From contig JAFLCN010000029.1 in assembly GCA_017303555.1 (NCBI GenBank), forward strand, positions 1-43,840: DNA of 43,840 nucleotides. Direction: 5' to 3'. A program made the position numbers and the translations under genes. This DNA comes from Planctomycetota bacterium (lineage in GTDB: Bacteria > Planctomycetota > Phycisphaerae > Phycisphaerales > UBA1924). Shown here one piece after another: positions 7,737 to 16,068 of this stretch; position 1 is the first letter of the stretch; the number at the start of each line of letters is the position of its first letter. The notes beneath the pieces were generated by a model, which worked only from the letters and a program-made list of their open reading frames with translations, made no database searches and was not told the DNA's origin.

Positions 7737-8600
7737 ATGCCCAAGCTCTGCACCCATTGCGGCGCCGACTGCACCGACTCCAAACGCTTCAAAGATGCGC
7801 AGGGCCACTACACGTGCGCAAAGTGCTACGACCGCCTGAAGTACGGACTGCCGATTCAAAGGGATTCGGAGGCCGATCAAGGAGTTCCGATCGCGCTGGC
7901 GGATGAAGTTCCGATCGAAGGGGAGCGGCTTCCCTGCCCGCGCTGCAAGCACGAGATCGCCGCGGGCGAAACGGTCTGCCGGAATTGCCGCTACGACATC
8001 GCGATCGGTGCCGCGCCGCCCGCGCCGGCAGACCAGGTTTCACGCCCCTGCGGCAAGTGCGGGTACGACATGAAGGGCCTTGCTCTCAGCGCGGCCTGCC
8101 CCGAGTGCGGGGCGGATAAACACACCCGAGATCGCGCACGAAAGGAAAAGACGCACAACCAGTTCGAGATGTTCTACAAAGAGCCTCTGATCTACGCGGC
8201 CTCCGGGCTCGCGGCGCTCGTTGTGATTCGCCTGATCCACGGCGACATGCAGAAACTGGTGATCGACTTTCTGGCGATCGGCGTGAGTGTGCCGCTCGGA
8301 CTCGTGGCCTATTGGGTCTTCAGCGTGGTGTTCGCGGGCGGGCTTGACCAGGGTTGGACTCTGGCAGCGGCGAACTTTCTGGCCGTCTTTGCGGTGTCGT
8401 GGGCGGTCGACACGGTGTTCACGTACATCCCCGTCCCGTTCTTCGGCTGGTTCATTTCGCTGATCGTGTACTACGGCATGCTGAAACACCGGCTGGATCT
8501 GGACGGCTGGGTCGACGCGCTGGTGCTGACGATCATCCTGCGGATCATCCAGTTTGCGACGCTGATCGGTGTGGCGATCTTGATTTCAAAGTTGATCTGA
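7737..8600 (+). CDS. zinc-ribbon membrane protein, paralogue 1
   Basis: The 287-residue protein has an N-terminal cytosolic part with three Cys4 clusters. They are CTHCGAD...CAKC (residues 5-35), CPRCKHEIAAGETVCRNC (about 63-82) and CGKCGYDMKG...CPECG (about 102-123). After a charged linker come about four hydrophobic helices between residues 150 and 287, including YAASGLAALVVIRLI and FLAIGVSVPLGLVAYWVF. The arrangement matches the genes at 11496 and 12366. The function is unknown; a sensor or membrane-protein assembly role is only a guess. Its 3' end overlaps the end of the convergent transporter gene by 15 bases. No obvious Shine-Dalgarno precedes the ATG. Confidence 0.75.
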   Translation: MPKLCTHCGADCTDSKRFKDAQGHYTCAKCYDRLKYGLPIQRDSEADQGVPIALADEVPIEGERLPCPRCKHEIAAGETVCRNCRYDIAIGAAPPAPADQVSRPCGKCGYDMKGLALSAACPECGADKHTRDRARKEKTHNQFEMFYKEPLIYAASGLAALVVIRLIHGDMQKLVIDFLAIGVSVPLGLVAYWVFSVVFAGGLDQGWTLAAANFLAVFAVSWAVDTVFTYIPVPFFGWFISLIVYYGMLKHRLDLDGWVDALVLTIILRIIQFATLIGVAILISKLI

Positions 8601-9899
8601 TGTCGCCCGCTCGCGCTTTTTGAGCATGCTGCCGAGTGACACGCCGACCCCGGCAAAGGCCAGACACAACGCAGCCACAGTCGCGACCTGAAACGACGGC
8701 ATCATGCCCTCGAGCCGAACCTGCGACCAACTGCCGACGACGTCTCCGAATCGGTAGATGAAGGTGTCGATGAAGTTCTTTGACTTGTAGCGTTCGACCG
8801 GTGAAACAACGGTGTAGAGGACTTCGCGGGCCGGACGATCGAGGGCATAGTGAAAGCCTCGGCGCGCAACCTGCACCGGTATGAGCATCGCGACGGTGGG
8901 TGACCAGAGCAGCAGGAAGATCGACGTGAGGGTGGTGAGGGGTGTGATCGTGAGTGCCGCGGCAATACCGATCCAGCGGAGCACCCGGCCCGCAACGAAC
9001 AACTGGAGAGAGGCGGTGAGAATGTTGGCGTAGAAATCGATGGTTGCGCTGACCTCGGCGCGTCCGGCTTTGGCATCGGCTGCCGGCAGGTGCTCGAACG
9101 CGGCCCCGATGATCTTGAGTTGGAGCATGTAGACGAGTGTGCCCGTCGCCGAGTAGAGGAGCAGGTAGATCGCGAGTCGGCGGAGATAGGGCGAAGCCAG
9201 CGCGGTCCACATGCCCTCGACCATCTCGCCGAGCGAACCGCCGGGGGTGCGACGCTTCTCGCGTGCGCGGGCCGGGGCGAAGCGGAGAATCCAGGCGATG
9301 CTTGCCGCCGCGAGGAAGAGCAGCCCGCACGAGATCCAGATGAAGTTGGAATAGGAAATGGCTTTGGCGAAGGTGGATACAAACCACGAGCCGGCGATTG
9401 CGCCAAAGGTGATGCCCAGGCCGATCGCGGGGAAGGCGCGCTTTGCGCGGTCGGCATCGAGGATGTCGCTCATCGTCGCCCAGAAGATGGACAGGCTGAG
9501 CAGGTTGAAAACGCTGAGCGCGATGAAGAAGGCTTTGTCGACAAGATGAGAGGTTTCGGTGCCGGCCAAGGCGAAGAAGATCGCGGTCGTCGCGGCGCCC
9601 AGCACCCAGACAACACTCGCGAACAGGACGAAGACCTTCCACGACAGACGCGAGACAAGCAACCCGACCAGGGCGCTCGCGAAGATCATGGTGATAAACG
9701 TGCCGGTCTGGAGGGCCGCGACTTCTTTGGAGCCGACGCTCGCGCCGATCGCATCGCGCAGCGGTTTGGCCACGGAGTACGCGGAGAAGAGAGAGAAAGC
9801 GCAGAGAGTGGCCGGCGCGACGATCGCAAGATCGCCCGCCTTGAGGCCGAAGAAGCGCGAAACCGGATCGATTCGTGTCGTGCTTTCCGGCTCGATCAT
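8586..9899 (-). CDS. AAA-type (ATP/ADP antiporter-like) MFS transporter
   Basis: This 438-residue protein has about twelve predicted membrane helices. The first segment (LAIVAPATLCAFSLFSAYSVAKPLRDAIG) has the S/L-x-x-KPLRD motif typical of the NTP/NDP antiporter (TLC/AAA) family, and a second signature appears as FWATMSDILDADRAKRAF. The family exchanges nucleotides in plastids and obligate intracellular bacteria; many free-living bacteria carry divergent homologues of unproven substrate, so substrate is not assigned here. The start at 9899 follows AAAGGCAGGA; longer frames to 9950 or 10049 would add an unconserved extension. It is divergent from the Tat epimerase gene and convergent with the zinc-ribbon gene. 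Confidence 0.75.
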   Translation of the reverse strand: MIEPESTTRIDPVSRFFGLKAGDLAIVAPATLCAFSLFSAYSVAKPLRDAIGASVGSKEVAALQTGTFITMIFASALVGLLVSRLSWKVFVLFASVVWVLGAATTAIFFALAGTETSHLVDKAFFIALSVFNLLSLSIFWATMSDILDADRAKRAFPAIGLGITFGAIAGSWFVSTFAKAISYSNFIWISCGLLFLAAASIAWILRFAPARAREKRRTPGGSLGEMVEGMWTALASPYLRRLAIYLLLYSATGTLVYMLQLKIIGAAFEHLPAADAKAGRAEVSATIDFYANILTASLQLFVAGRVLRWIGIAAALTITPLTTLTSIFLLLWSPTVAMLIPVQVARRGFHYALDRPAREVLYTVVSPVERYKSKNFIDTFIYRFGDVVGSWSQVRLEGMMPSFQVATVAALCLAFAGVGVSLGSMLKKRERATSDQL

Positions 9900-10027
9900 T
9901 CCTGCCTTTCGAAAACTCTCTGAACTGTCGCAACCCGCTTCCGGGGTCATGGTACAACCGACGAATCTGCATAGTTGCAGGCCTTTTTGGGATGCGGAAC
10001 CACACAAGGGAAATGGAGAAACCTCCG

Positions 10028-11323
10028 ATGTCTGAACGCCAGTTTTCACGCCGCGACTTTGGTCGGTTCACTGCGATTGCCGGCGCCGCCCTCGGGGTTG
10101 CGGCGGTCGGGTTTGGACCGAGCGCGCTGGCTCGAATGACCTCTGCCGACCCCGCTGCACCCGGGAAGCCGGTCAAGCAGATGTCGATCCTGATTCTCGG
10201 AGGCACGGGCTTCTCCGGTCCCAAGATGGCCGAGTACGCCAAGAGCCGCGGGCACAAGGTCACGCTGTTCAACCGCGGCAAGACGGAAAAGCGCATCGGC
10301 ATCATCGAGGATGTGGACAAGCTCTTCGGCAACCGCGATCCGGACAAGAACGCCGAAGAGGGCGACGCCACGACCCCCAAGGGACTCGCGCAGCTCGAAG
10401 GCAAGAAGTTTGATGCGATCATCGACACCTCCGGCTTCTATCCGCGCCACGTCAAGGCGTCGGCCGAGCTGCTGAAGGACTCTGGCTATTACCTGTTCAT
10501 CTCGACCGTCTCCGTGTACAAGGGCAACGGCGGCGCGGCAGACGAGAACGATGAGCTCGGAACGGTCGAGGACACCACCACCGAAAACATGGGCGCACAG
10601 ATGGAGCGCTACGGACCGCTGAAGGTGCTCTGCGAGAAGGAAGTGCAGCGCGTTTTCGGCGACCGCTGCTCGATCGTCCGCCCCGGCTTCATCGTCGGTC
10701 CCGGCGATCCGAGCGATCGGTTCACCTATTGGCCGGTCCGCGCCAGCGAAGGTGGCGACATGCTCTGCCCGGGTGATGGCAGCGATCCGGTGCAGTTCAT
10801 CGACAACCGCGACCTTGCCGAATGGTGCGTGCGGATGTGCGAGAAGAAAACGCCCGGCGTCTTCAACGCGATCGGGCCCGACGGCACCGAGGGCAAGAAG
10901 CTGAACGTCAAGGGCTTGGTCGATGCCTGCCTCGCGGCGAGCGCTGCAACCGGCGGCAAGAAGGCGACTCCGGTCTGGGTGCCTTTCGCGTTTCTCGAGG
11001 AGCAACAGGTCTCGGTCGGAGGCGATCTTCCGATCATCATTCCGTCACAGGGCGAGGCCGCGGGCTTCCATCGGCGCTCGAACGCGCGGGCGGTTGCCGC
11101 GGGATTGACGTATCGGCCGGTGGAAGACACCTGCCAGGCGACGCTCGAATGGTGGCCGAAGGAAGTGGCACGGCGCGAGCGTGTGGGCAAGCAACTCGTC
11201 GAGGATGCGAAGAAGGCGGGCAAAGAACCGCCGAAACTGGGCGATCCGGCCAAGCTCCGCGTGGGCCTGACCCGCGAGCGTGAGGCCGAGGTGCTCAAAG
11301 CTTGGCGCGAGCACAAGGGCTGA
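10028..11323 (+). CDS. Tat-exported NAD-dependent epimerase/dehydratase (SDR)
   Basis: The 431-residue protein starts MSERQFSRRDFGRFTAIAGAALG, a twin-arginine signal with the SRRDF motif and a hydrophobic core to about residue 36, so it is exported folded with its cofactor. The Rossmann motif ILGGTGFSGPKMAEYAKSRG lies at residues about 56-75. The family then has FDAIIDTSGFYPRH and YLFISTVSVYKG, in which the S...Y element stands where SDR catalytic residues occur, followed by ERYGPLKVLCEKEV with the YxxxK pair. It resembles extended SDR proteins of the chloroplast CSP41/isoflavone-reductase type; the substrate is unknown. The ATG at 10028 has GGAG nine bases upstream; an alternative ATG at 10013 is poorly spaced. 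A hairpin terminator follows. Confidence 0.85.
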   Translation: MSERQFSRRDFGRFTAIAGAALGVAAVGFGPSALARMTSADPAAPGKPVKQMSILILGGTGFSGPKMAEYAKSRGHKVTLFNRGKTEKRIGIIEDVDKLFGNRDPDKNAEEGDATTPKGLAQLEGKKFDAIIDTSGFYPRHVKASAELLKDSGYYLFISTVSVYKGNGGAADENDELGTVEDTTTENMGAQMERYGPLKVLCEKEVQRVFGDRCSIVRPGFIVGPGDPSDRFTYWPVRASEGGDMLCPGDGSDPVQFIDNRDLAEWCVRMCEKKTPGVFNAIGPDGTEGKKLNVKGLVDACLAASAATGGKKATPVWVPFAFLEEQQVSVGGDLPIIIPSQGEAAGFHRRSNARAVAAGLTYRPVEDTCQATLEWWPKEVARRERVGKQLVEDAKKAGKEPPKLGDPAKLRVGLTREREAEVLKAWREHKG

Positions 11324-11351
11324 GTCGAAGCGTCACGAATTGCACCAAAGC

Positions 11352-11375
11352 GCACCTCAACGAGGTGCTCTTTTT
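11352..11375 (+). terminator. intrinsic terminator after Tat epimerase
   Basis: GCACCTC-AAC-GAGGTGC at 11352-11368 is followed directly by TCTTTTTATT. It is a textbook intrinsic terminator 28 bases past the stop codon. Confidence 0.85.
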
Positions 11376-11495
11376 ATTCGTGGAGCACGATCGGGCCGAG
11401 GATTGGAAACCGCTTGATCCTGAGGGGAGTACAGGCTTGAGCGGGTCGAAACCGGGTCAGGGGAATTGGCGGGGGAACTTGGGTGGGAGGTTTCC

Positions 11496-12341
11496 ATGGC
11501 GGGTGCATCAGTCACCAGCGGCGTGACGTGTCCAAACTGCGGCAAGTCGATCGACAAGACGAAGATCCAGGCGCGGAACGCCGGACTGTTTTGCGATGAG
11601 TGTGCCGCGGGCATGCGGGCGAAGAAGGCAGAGAAGATCGAGCGCCAGTGCCCGGCGTGCGCGAAGCCTGTTGGTGAAGAGGATGTCGTGTGCGCCGCCT
11701 GCGGGTTTGACTACGCGATCGGCTATTCGCCAAAGGCGATCGAAGCGCAGACGACGGTGAGCACATCGAAACGTCTGTGCGGCAAGTGCGGACACGATTG
11801 CACGAAGCTCAAGAACGCGACCAAGTGTCCGGAGTGTGGAACAGGCTTGGCATTCAGTGTGAGCAAGCTGCGACTGAAAGAGGTCGCGCTCGAAGAGCGG
11901 ACGACTTCGAAGGTCATTCACAAGTACTTCGTGCCCGTGCTCGCAACGGTAATCGCGATCGGTCTTTACGCAACGTTCATGTGGGCGACAAAGCAGACGG
12001 ACCTGATTGGGCTGGGTCTGACCAAGATGGGCGCGAGGTTTGTCTCGATCTGTCTTGTGACGGCGATGAGTATGTTCCTTTGGCTGGAGGTCGCACTGCC
12101 CTGGCCTCAGTTACTCCTGAGGCTGATGGCGGTTGCCTCGTGCGGATACCTCGCCGAACAGGTCTTTGTGGATGCATCGAATGTGTTCATTGCCTATCCG
12201 TTCGTCACGCTGGTTGTGGTCTGGCTGCTGTTCCGCAATCTCGAGCTCGAGGTGATGGATGCGGGGATTCTGGCACTCATCAACTGGCCTGTCGTGTTCC
12301 TGCTGGTCATGGCGTTCCCGCCCGAACTGAGATTCAAGTAG
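11496..12341 (+). CDS. zinc-ribbon membrane protein, paralogue 2
   Basis: The 281-residue protein begins MAGASVTSGVTCPNCGKS after GGAGG with five bases of spacing, which favours 11496 over the in-frame ATG at 11466. Cys4 clusters are CPNC...CDEC (about residues 12-39), CPACAKPVGEEDVVCAAC (about 52-70) and CGKCGHDCTKLKNATKCPEC (about 93-112). About four hydrophobic helices occupy residues 145-281 (VPVLATVIAIGLYATFMWA, FVSICLVTAMSMFLWLEVAL, LLRLMAVASCGYLAEQVF, LALINWPVVFLLVMAF). It aligns by layout with the genes at 7737 and 12366 and precedes the latter by 24 bases, so these two are probably co-transcribed. The function is unknown. Confidence 0.75.
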   Translation: MAGASVTSGVTCPNCGKSIDKTKIQARNAGLFCDECAAGMRAKKAEKIERQCPACAKPVGEEDVVCAACGFDYAIGYSPKAIEAQTTVSTSKRLCGKCGHDCTKLKNATKCPECGTGLAFSVSKLRLKEVALEERTTSKVIHKYFVPVLATVIAIGLYATFMWATKQTDLIGLGLTKMGARFVSICLVTAMSMFLWLEVALPWPQLLLRLMAVASCGYLAEQVFVDASNVFIAYPFVTLVVVWLLFRNLELEVMDAGILALINWPVVFLLVMAFPPELRFK

Positions 12342-12365
12342 GGCGGTTTGTGGTAGACTGCTGCT

Positions 12366-13148
12366 ATGGGCCTCAACCGCAAATCTGAGCAGAAGTTCAA
12401 CACCCCTGCGAAGCCGGCGCCGCTGCCGCTCGCGCAGGAGGTGCCGAATGACCTGACGCAGTGTCCGGCGTGCAGTGTTGCGCTGCGGCCGGGGGCGGTG
12501 CTGTGCGTCGAGTGCGGTGCGAGGCTGGGCAGGATCGACACGCATGTGGATCCGGGGATGCCGACGCGGGCGCCCTGCCCGAAGTGCGGGTACGACATGT
12601 CGGGCGTGAACGGGACGACTTGTCCGGAATGCGGCGGCGAGGCGCCGTTTGGGCCAGCGAAGCTCGAGTTCATGACCGACGCCGAAGCATGGACGGAGCG
12701 ACAGGTGTTGTGGGAGACCTGCCGCGCCGCGATCGGCGCGTCGGTCTTCGGTTTGCTTCTGCTGGTGGGACTCGCGGCGGCCTGGTACGGGCCGAAGGGT
12801 GTTGGGTTCTGGCTTGCGGCGGTCGTTCCGGCGTGGGTGGTCGCGTCGGTCGGCTACATCGCGATGGGATTCATCATCCGGTTTCTGGATACCACGATCC
12901 CGATCACGCTGCTGCAGGTGCTGGGTGTGACGCTGATCGGCCTGGCGCTCGCGGCGCTGTTCTTCCCGTACACGAACGGACGCGTGCACACCTTCCGGTT
13001 TTCCTACGGGATTCTCGCGGCCGCGGTGGCGTTGGCCACGATGGTCGTGATGGACGACGACGATCGTTGGCAGTCGCTGCTGGCGAGCCTGCCGATCTCG
13101 ATCGCGTGCCTGGCCGTTCCGGCTTTGTTGCTCGCGGCGATCCCGTAG
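12366..13148 (+). CDS. zinc-ribbon membrane protein, paralogue 3
   Basis: This 260-residue protein has two Cys4 clusters, CPACSVALRPGAVLCVEC (residues about 35-52) and CPKCGYDMSGVNGTTCPEC (about 75-93). It lacks the first N-terminal cluster of its two paralogues. Predicted membrane helices follow between about 120 and 260 (AAIGASVFGLLLLVGLAAAWY, FWLAAVVPAWVVASVGYIAMGFII, ITLLQVLGVTLIGLALAALFF, ILAAAVALATMVV, ISIACLAVPALLLAAI). It sits 24 bases after paralogue 2, in the same operon. No family function is known to me. Confidence 0.75.
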   Translation: MGLNRKSEQKFNTPAKPAPLPLAQEVPNDLTQCPACSVALRPGAVLCVECGARLGRIDTHVDPGMPTRAPCPKCGYDMSGVNGTTCPECGGEAPFGPAKLEFMTDAEAWTERQVLWETCRAAIGASVFGLLLLVGLAAAWYGPKGVGFWLAAVVPAWVVASVGYIAMGFIIRFLDTTIPITLLQVLGVTLIGLALAALFFPYTNGRVHTFRFSYGILAAAVALATMVVMDDDDRWQSLLASLPISIACLAVPALLLAAIP

Positions 13149-13160
13149 CGAGCGGCGGGT

Positions 13161-13631
13161 TCAGGCGTTGTGGCTCTCGATGAACCAGATGTACTTTTCG
13201 AGATCGCCGGTCAGCCGTGTGAACAGGTCGCACGTGACGGCGTCGCCGGCCTGGTCGGCGTGGTCGATCGCTTCGCGGTACTTCGTCGCGAGCAGCGAGA
13301 GCGAGGCCGCCAGCGCATCGGCGTGCTTGCGTTCGTTTGCAATGCCGTGCGGGTAGGGCTTGAGAGTCGAGTTCTTCGCGACGTCGCGCGCGCAGCCGCT
13401 GGGTGAGCCGCCGAGGGTGGCGAGGCGTTCGGCGATCGCGTCGGCGCTCTCGGCGACAGAATCGGCGACCTTGTCGAAGAGTTCGTGGATCGCCTGGAAG
13501 CCGGGACCCCGGACGTTCCAGTGCGCCTGCTTGGCGTGGCTGTACGCATCAAGCGAATCCGCGAGGCGGGCCTGGAGGAGGTCGATCGAATCGGCCTTGG
13601 TCTTCTTGGGGAGTGTGTTGTGCGTCTTCAT
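13161..13631 (-). CDS. dps: Dps ferritin-like DNA-protection protein
   Basis: The 156-residue protein is a Dps, a dodecameric ferritin-like protein that oxidises and stores iron and protects DNA during starvation or oxidative stress. The inter-subunit ferroxidase ligands are all visible when aligned to Listeria Dps: His37 (AHWNVRGP), His49 (AIHELFD), Asp53, Asp64 and Glu68 (ADAIAERL). LATLGGSP follows as in the family. The N-terminal tail carries Lys residues (MKTHNTLPKKTK) that could contact DNA. Its length is normal. A G-run tract lies just upstream of its start, in the presumed promoter. It is monocistronic and convergent with the zinc-ribbon operon. Confidence 0.95.
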   Translation of the reverse strand: MKTHNTLPKKTKADSIDLLQARLADSLDAYSHAKQAHWNVRGPGFQAIHELFDKVADSVAESADAIAERLATLGGSPSGCARDVAKNSTLKPYPHGIANERKHADALAASLSLLATKYREAIDHADQAGDAVTCDLFTRLTGDLEKYIWFIESHNA

Positions 13632-13658
13632 GTCCGACGGTACGCACCCGGTTGTGTT

Positions 13659-13676
13659 GGGGAGGGGGGGTGGGGG
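13659..13676 (+). other. G-run tract upstream of dps
   Basis: The plus strand reads G4-A-G7-T-G5, with the C-rich complement on the dps sense strand. It lies 28-45 bases upstream of the dps ATG, where promoter or leader would be. Confidence 0.55.
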
Positions 13677-13712
13677 CGTCTGCCGGGAACGATCGGGCGG
13701 CGAAAGGGCTAT

Positions 13713-14420
13713 TCAGCGACCGTACAGCCCGTGTGCGCGGATGTAACCGAGCACGGCCGGGTCCAAGCCCGCGAGGAGTTCTGGTTCGCTCGCCGGATCG
13801 GAGGATGCAAGGAGTTCGCGGAGGCGCGTGGAATTGATCGGCGACAATGGTGTGGGAACGACGCACGCCGCCCAACGGTCGAGTTCGGGCTGAGTCCAGA
13901 ATCCCGAAGCTCGAAGCATGGCGGCGAGCGAATCGGCGTCGCTACCCCGGAGCAGCACGAGCGGCGGCGCGAGCTGCATGATCCTGCGGGGTTCGCGCCA
14001 CTTGTGGAAGCTCGCGGCCTGATCCGCGCCGATGAGCAGGCGGATCTCGGCAGAATGTTCGGCCGCGGCCCGCAGGCGGTCGAGCGAGTCGATCGTGTAG
14101 CTCGGCGCGTTGGTGCGTGCGGCGCGATCGATCTCGTCGGTCCAGACGGCGGCGTGCGGCACCTCGCGGATCGCGAGCCGGAGCATCGCCACCCGATCCT
14201 CGTCGCTCGCGCGGGGGCGATCGGCTTTGAAAGGGCTGCGTGCGGCGGGCACGAAGAGCAGGCAGGCGTCGGTCATGCCGGACACGGCACGAGCGGCCGA
14301 CGGCAGAGAGATGTGCGCAAGGTGGACGGGATCGAACGTTCCGCCGACAAAGAAGAAGCGGCGACAGCCAGTTGGGAGTGAAGCCCCGGTCACAGAGGAT
14401 GCTAGCGGGGACGGCCGCAA
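13713..14420 (-). CDS. nadD: nicotinate-nucleotide adenylyltransferase
   Basis: The 235-residue protein is NadD, which adenylates nicotinic acid mononucleotide to deamido-NAD in NAD synthesis. The nucleotidyltransferase signature GGTFDPVHLAH is at residues 26-36, with the two His in the H-x-x-H position. LLIGADQAASFHKWREPRRI is the conserved substrate region, and PLSPINSTRLRELLAS near residue 205 is the equivalent of the ISSTxIR motif. The first 21 residues are not conserved and the true start could be slightly downstream. The gene begins six bases after the stop of the small membrane-protein gene at 14427, so the pair is likely an operon. Confidence 0.92.
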   Translation of the reverse strand: MRPSPLASSVTGASLPTGCRRFFFVGGTFDPVHLAHISLPSAARAVSGMTDACLLFVPAARSPFKADRPRASDEDRVAMLRLAIREVPHAAVWTDEIDRAARTNAPSYTIDSLDRLRAAAEHSAEIRLLIGADQAASFHKWREPRRIMQLAPPLVLLRGSDADSLAAMLRASGFWTQPELDRWAACVVPTPLSPINSTRLRELLASSDPASEPELLAGLDPAVLGYIRAHGLYGR

Positions 14421-14426
14421 CGCGGA

Positions 14427-14837
14427 TCAGTGCGTGGGAACCGGGTCGGGCGTATCGGCGAGGATGGATGAGTCGGGGACGAAGCCGGTGGTGACGTCGC
14501 GCATTTCTTCGAGGCGGAGATTCGGGAATTGGCGTGCAAGGTCGGCGCGGGAAAGGCGGGTGGCGAGGGGTGCGCCGGAACGATCGAAGACGCTGTACAC
14601 GCGATGTCCGGCGCGCTCACCGATCCGGACGATGGTTTCGCGTCCCACGAGAATGACGAGCGGGCGGACGCCCATCTCGTACGCAAGCGTGGGGAGCGAA
14701 TCCGCGGAGAGCCGGTTCGATTGGGAGGCGCTTGCCGCGCGTGCGGAGAAGACGCGTCCGACGATCACGGTGCCCACGAAAGCCAGAGCGAGCGCGGAGA
14801 TCTCGGCGCGGCGGCGCCAGGCGGGAGAGGTTCGCAT
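14427..14837 (-). CDS. hypothetical membrane-anchored protein next to nadD
   Basis: I do not recognise this 136-residue protein. Residues 9-32 (EISALALAFVGTVIVGRVFSA) form one membrane helix after a basic start (MRTSPAWRRR), so the remaining soluble part should face out of the cytoplasm. That part contains LPTLAYEMGVRPLVILVGRETIVRIGER and VYSVFDRSGAPLATRLSRADL, a compact alpha/beta pattern without obvious catalytic residues. It sits six bases upstream of nadD on the same strand. Its tight spacing supports real translation. Confidence 0.6.
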   Translation of the reverse strand: MRTSPAWRRRAEISALALAFVGTVIVGRVFSARAASASQSNRLSADSLPTLAYEMGVRPLVILVGRETIVRIGERAGHRVYSVFDRSGAPLATRLSRADLARQFPNLRLEEMRDVTTGFVPDSSILADTPDPVPTH

Positions 14838-14957
14838 GCCGCGCTTATCGGCCGGAAGTAGAGCCGGGTGAAGCGGGGGCGTGCGGCACGCGAGAAAAGG
14901 AGTTTCGGTGGCTGCGCCAGGCCTGCCGACTGTTGCATCCGCCGGAGTTTTCGGGCG

Positions 14958-15719
14958 TCAGAGCTGGTTGTAGTTGATCAGGCTGATCGGCGCGGTCGAA
15001 CGGGATTCCCAGGGCGTGTCCATGAGCTTTTCTTCGCGTTGGAAGATCGGGTCGTCGGAGCCGGGATGGACCATGAGCTCGACGGTTCGGGCGCTGGGCA
15101 CGTTCGGCAGGAGGTCGTGGTAGATCCAGAACCAGGTGAAGAGGTCGGTGGTTGTGGTGCGGGGCGAGAGCCAGCGGAGGCCGGAGTGCCAGCCGAGTTT
15201 CTTGATGCGTTGTTTCATGCCTCCGACGAGCGGATCGGTGGGGTGGTAGAGGTTCATCGTGGTGCGGACGCGGCGGATGCCGGTCCTGGCCTGCACGCGC
15301 TTGAGGACCTTGAAGAGCGGGGCGTGGGTGTGGGTGTGGTGGTGCGAATCGAGGTGGCTGATTGGAACGCCGAGGGCACGGACCTTCTCGATCTGCGCGG
15401 TCCACTCGCGTTCGACGGCGTTGAGGAGCGCATCGTTGTACGGGACATCGCGGGCGCGACGGGCGAACTCGCCGGTGTCGTTGAGGAGCGGCCTGAGCGC
15501 GGGATCGGTGTTGATCGGGCGCAGGTCGGTGAGATTCAGGTGCACACCGAAAGAGCAGCGGGGGAACGACTTGCTTCTTGCCGCGGCATCTTCGAGCGCG
15601 GGGCCGTTGGCCATGATGGTCGCGCTGGTGAGACGGCCACGGTCCATGAGACCGAAGATCGCGTCGTTCACGCGGGGCGAAAGGCCAAGGTCGTCGGCAT
15701 TGATGATGATGCGGGGCAT
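14958..15719 (-). CDS. YdjC/ChbG-family carbohydrate deacetylase
   Basis: The 253-residue protein belongs to the YdjC/ChbG family, metal-dependent deacetylases that act on acetylated sugars such as chitooligosaccharides. Motif 1, INADDLGLSPRVNDAI (residues 6-21), supplies the catalytic and metal-binding Asp pair. FGVHLNLTD (about 57-65) supplies the first His ligand, and HLDSHHHTHTHAP (about 121-133) the second. GSDDPIFQREEKLMDTPWESRS near residue 225 is the conserved C-terminal element. There is no signal peptide, so the enzyme is cytoplasmic. The substrate cannot be told. It begins immediately beside the octad-repeat and microsatellite island at 15724-16052. Confidence 0.9.
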   Translation of the reverse strand: MPRIIINADDLGLSPRVNDAIFGLMDRGRLTSATIMANGPALEDAAARSKSFPRCSFGVHLNLTDLRPINTDPALRPLLNDTGEFARRARDVPYNDALLNAVEREWTAQIEKVRALGVPISHLDSHHHTHTHAPLFKVLKRVQARTGIRRVRTTMNLYHPTDPLVGGMKQRIKKLGWHSGLRWLSPRTTTTDLFTWFWIYHDLLPNVPSARTVELMVHPGSDDPIFQREEKLMDTPWESRSTAPISLINYNQL

Positions 15720-15723
15720 GAGG

Positions 15724-15757
15724 AGGTCACCACGAAGTCACGAAGAGCACGAAGAAG
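15724..15757. repeat. octad tandem tract, CACGAAG family, left arm
   Basis: Units of CACCACGAAGT, CACGAAGAG and CACGAAGAAG follow each other with 8-9-nt spacing. The inverted counterpart is at 16022-16051. A related ACACGGAGGG/ACACGGAGAT tract lies between them at about 15875-15900. The 349 bases from 15720 to 16068 hold only these repeats and the microsatellite; I see no gene. Confidence 0.75.
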
Positions 15758-15954
15758 AGCAGGCGAAGCGTTGGAGGAGATACAGAGCGGGGAGTTGCGG
15801 AAAGAGCGGAGGTGCGCGGAGAGAAGGATCTGAAAGTACGGCTTCTCGATTTCGGACAAAAAGGCGGAGGGAAATACACGGAGGGACACGGAGATCCACG
15901 GTGCGGAGCACAGAGCAAGGCGGAGAGGATCGAAGCCGAATCACTTCACCCACC

Positions 15955-16051
<97 letters not shown>

Positions 16052-16068
16052 CCCTCTTCTCGCTGCAA

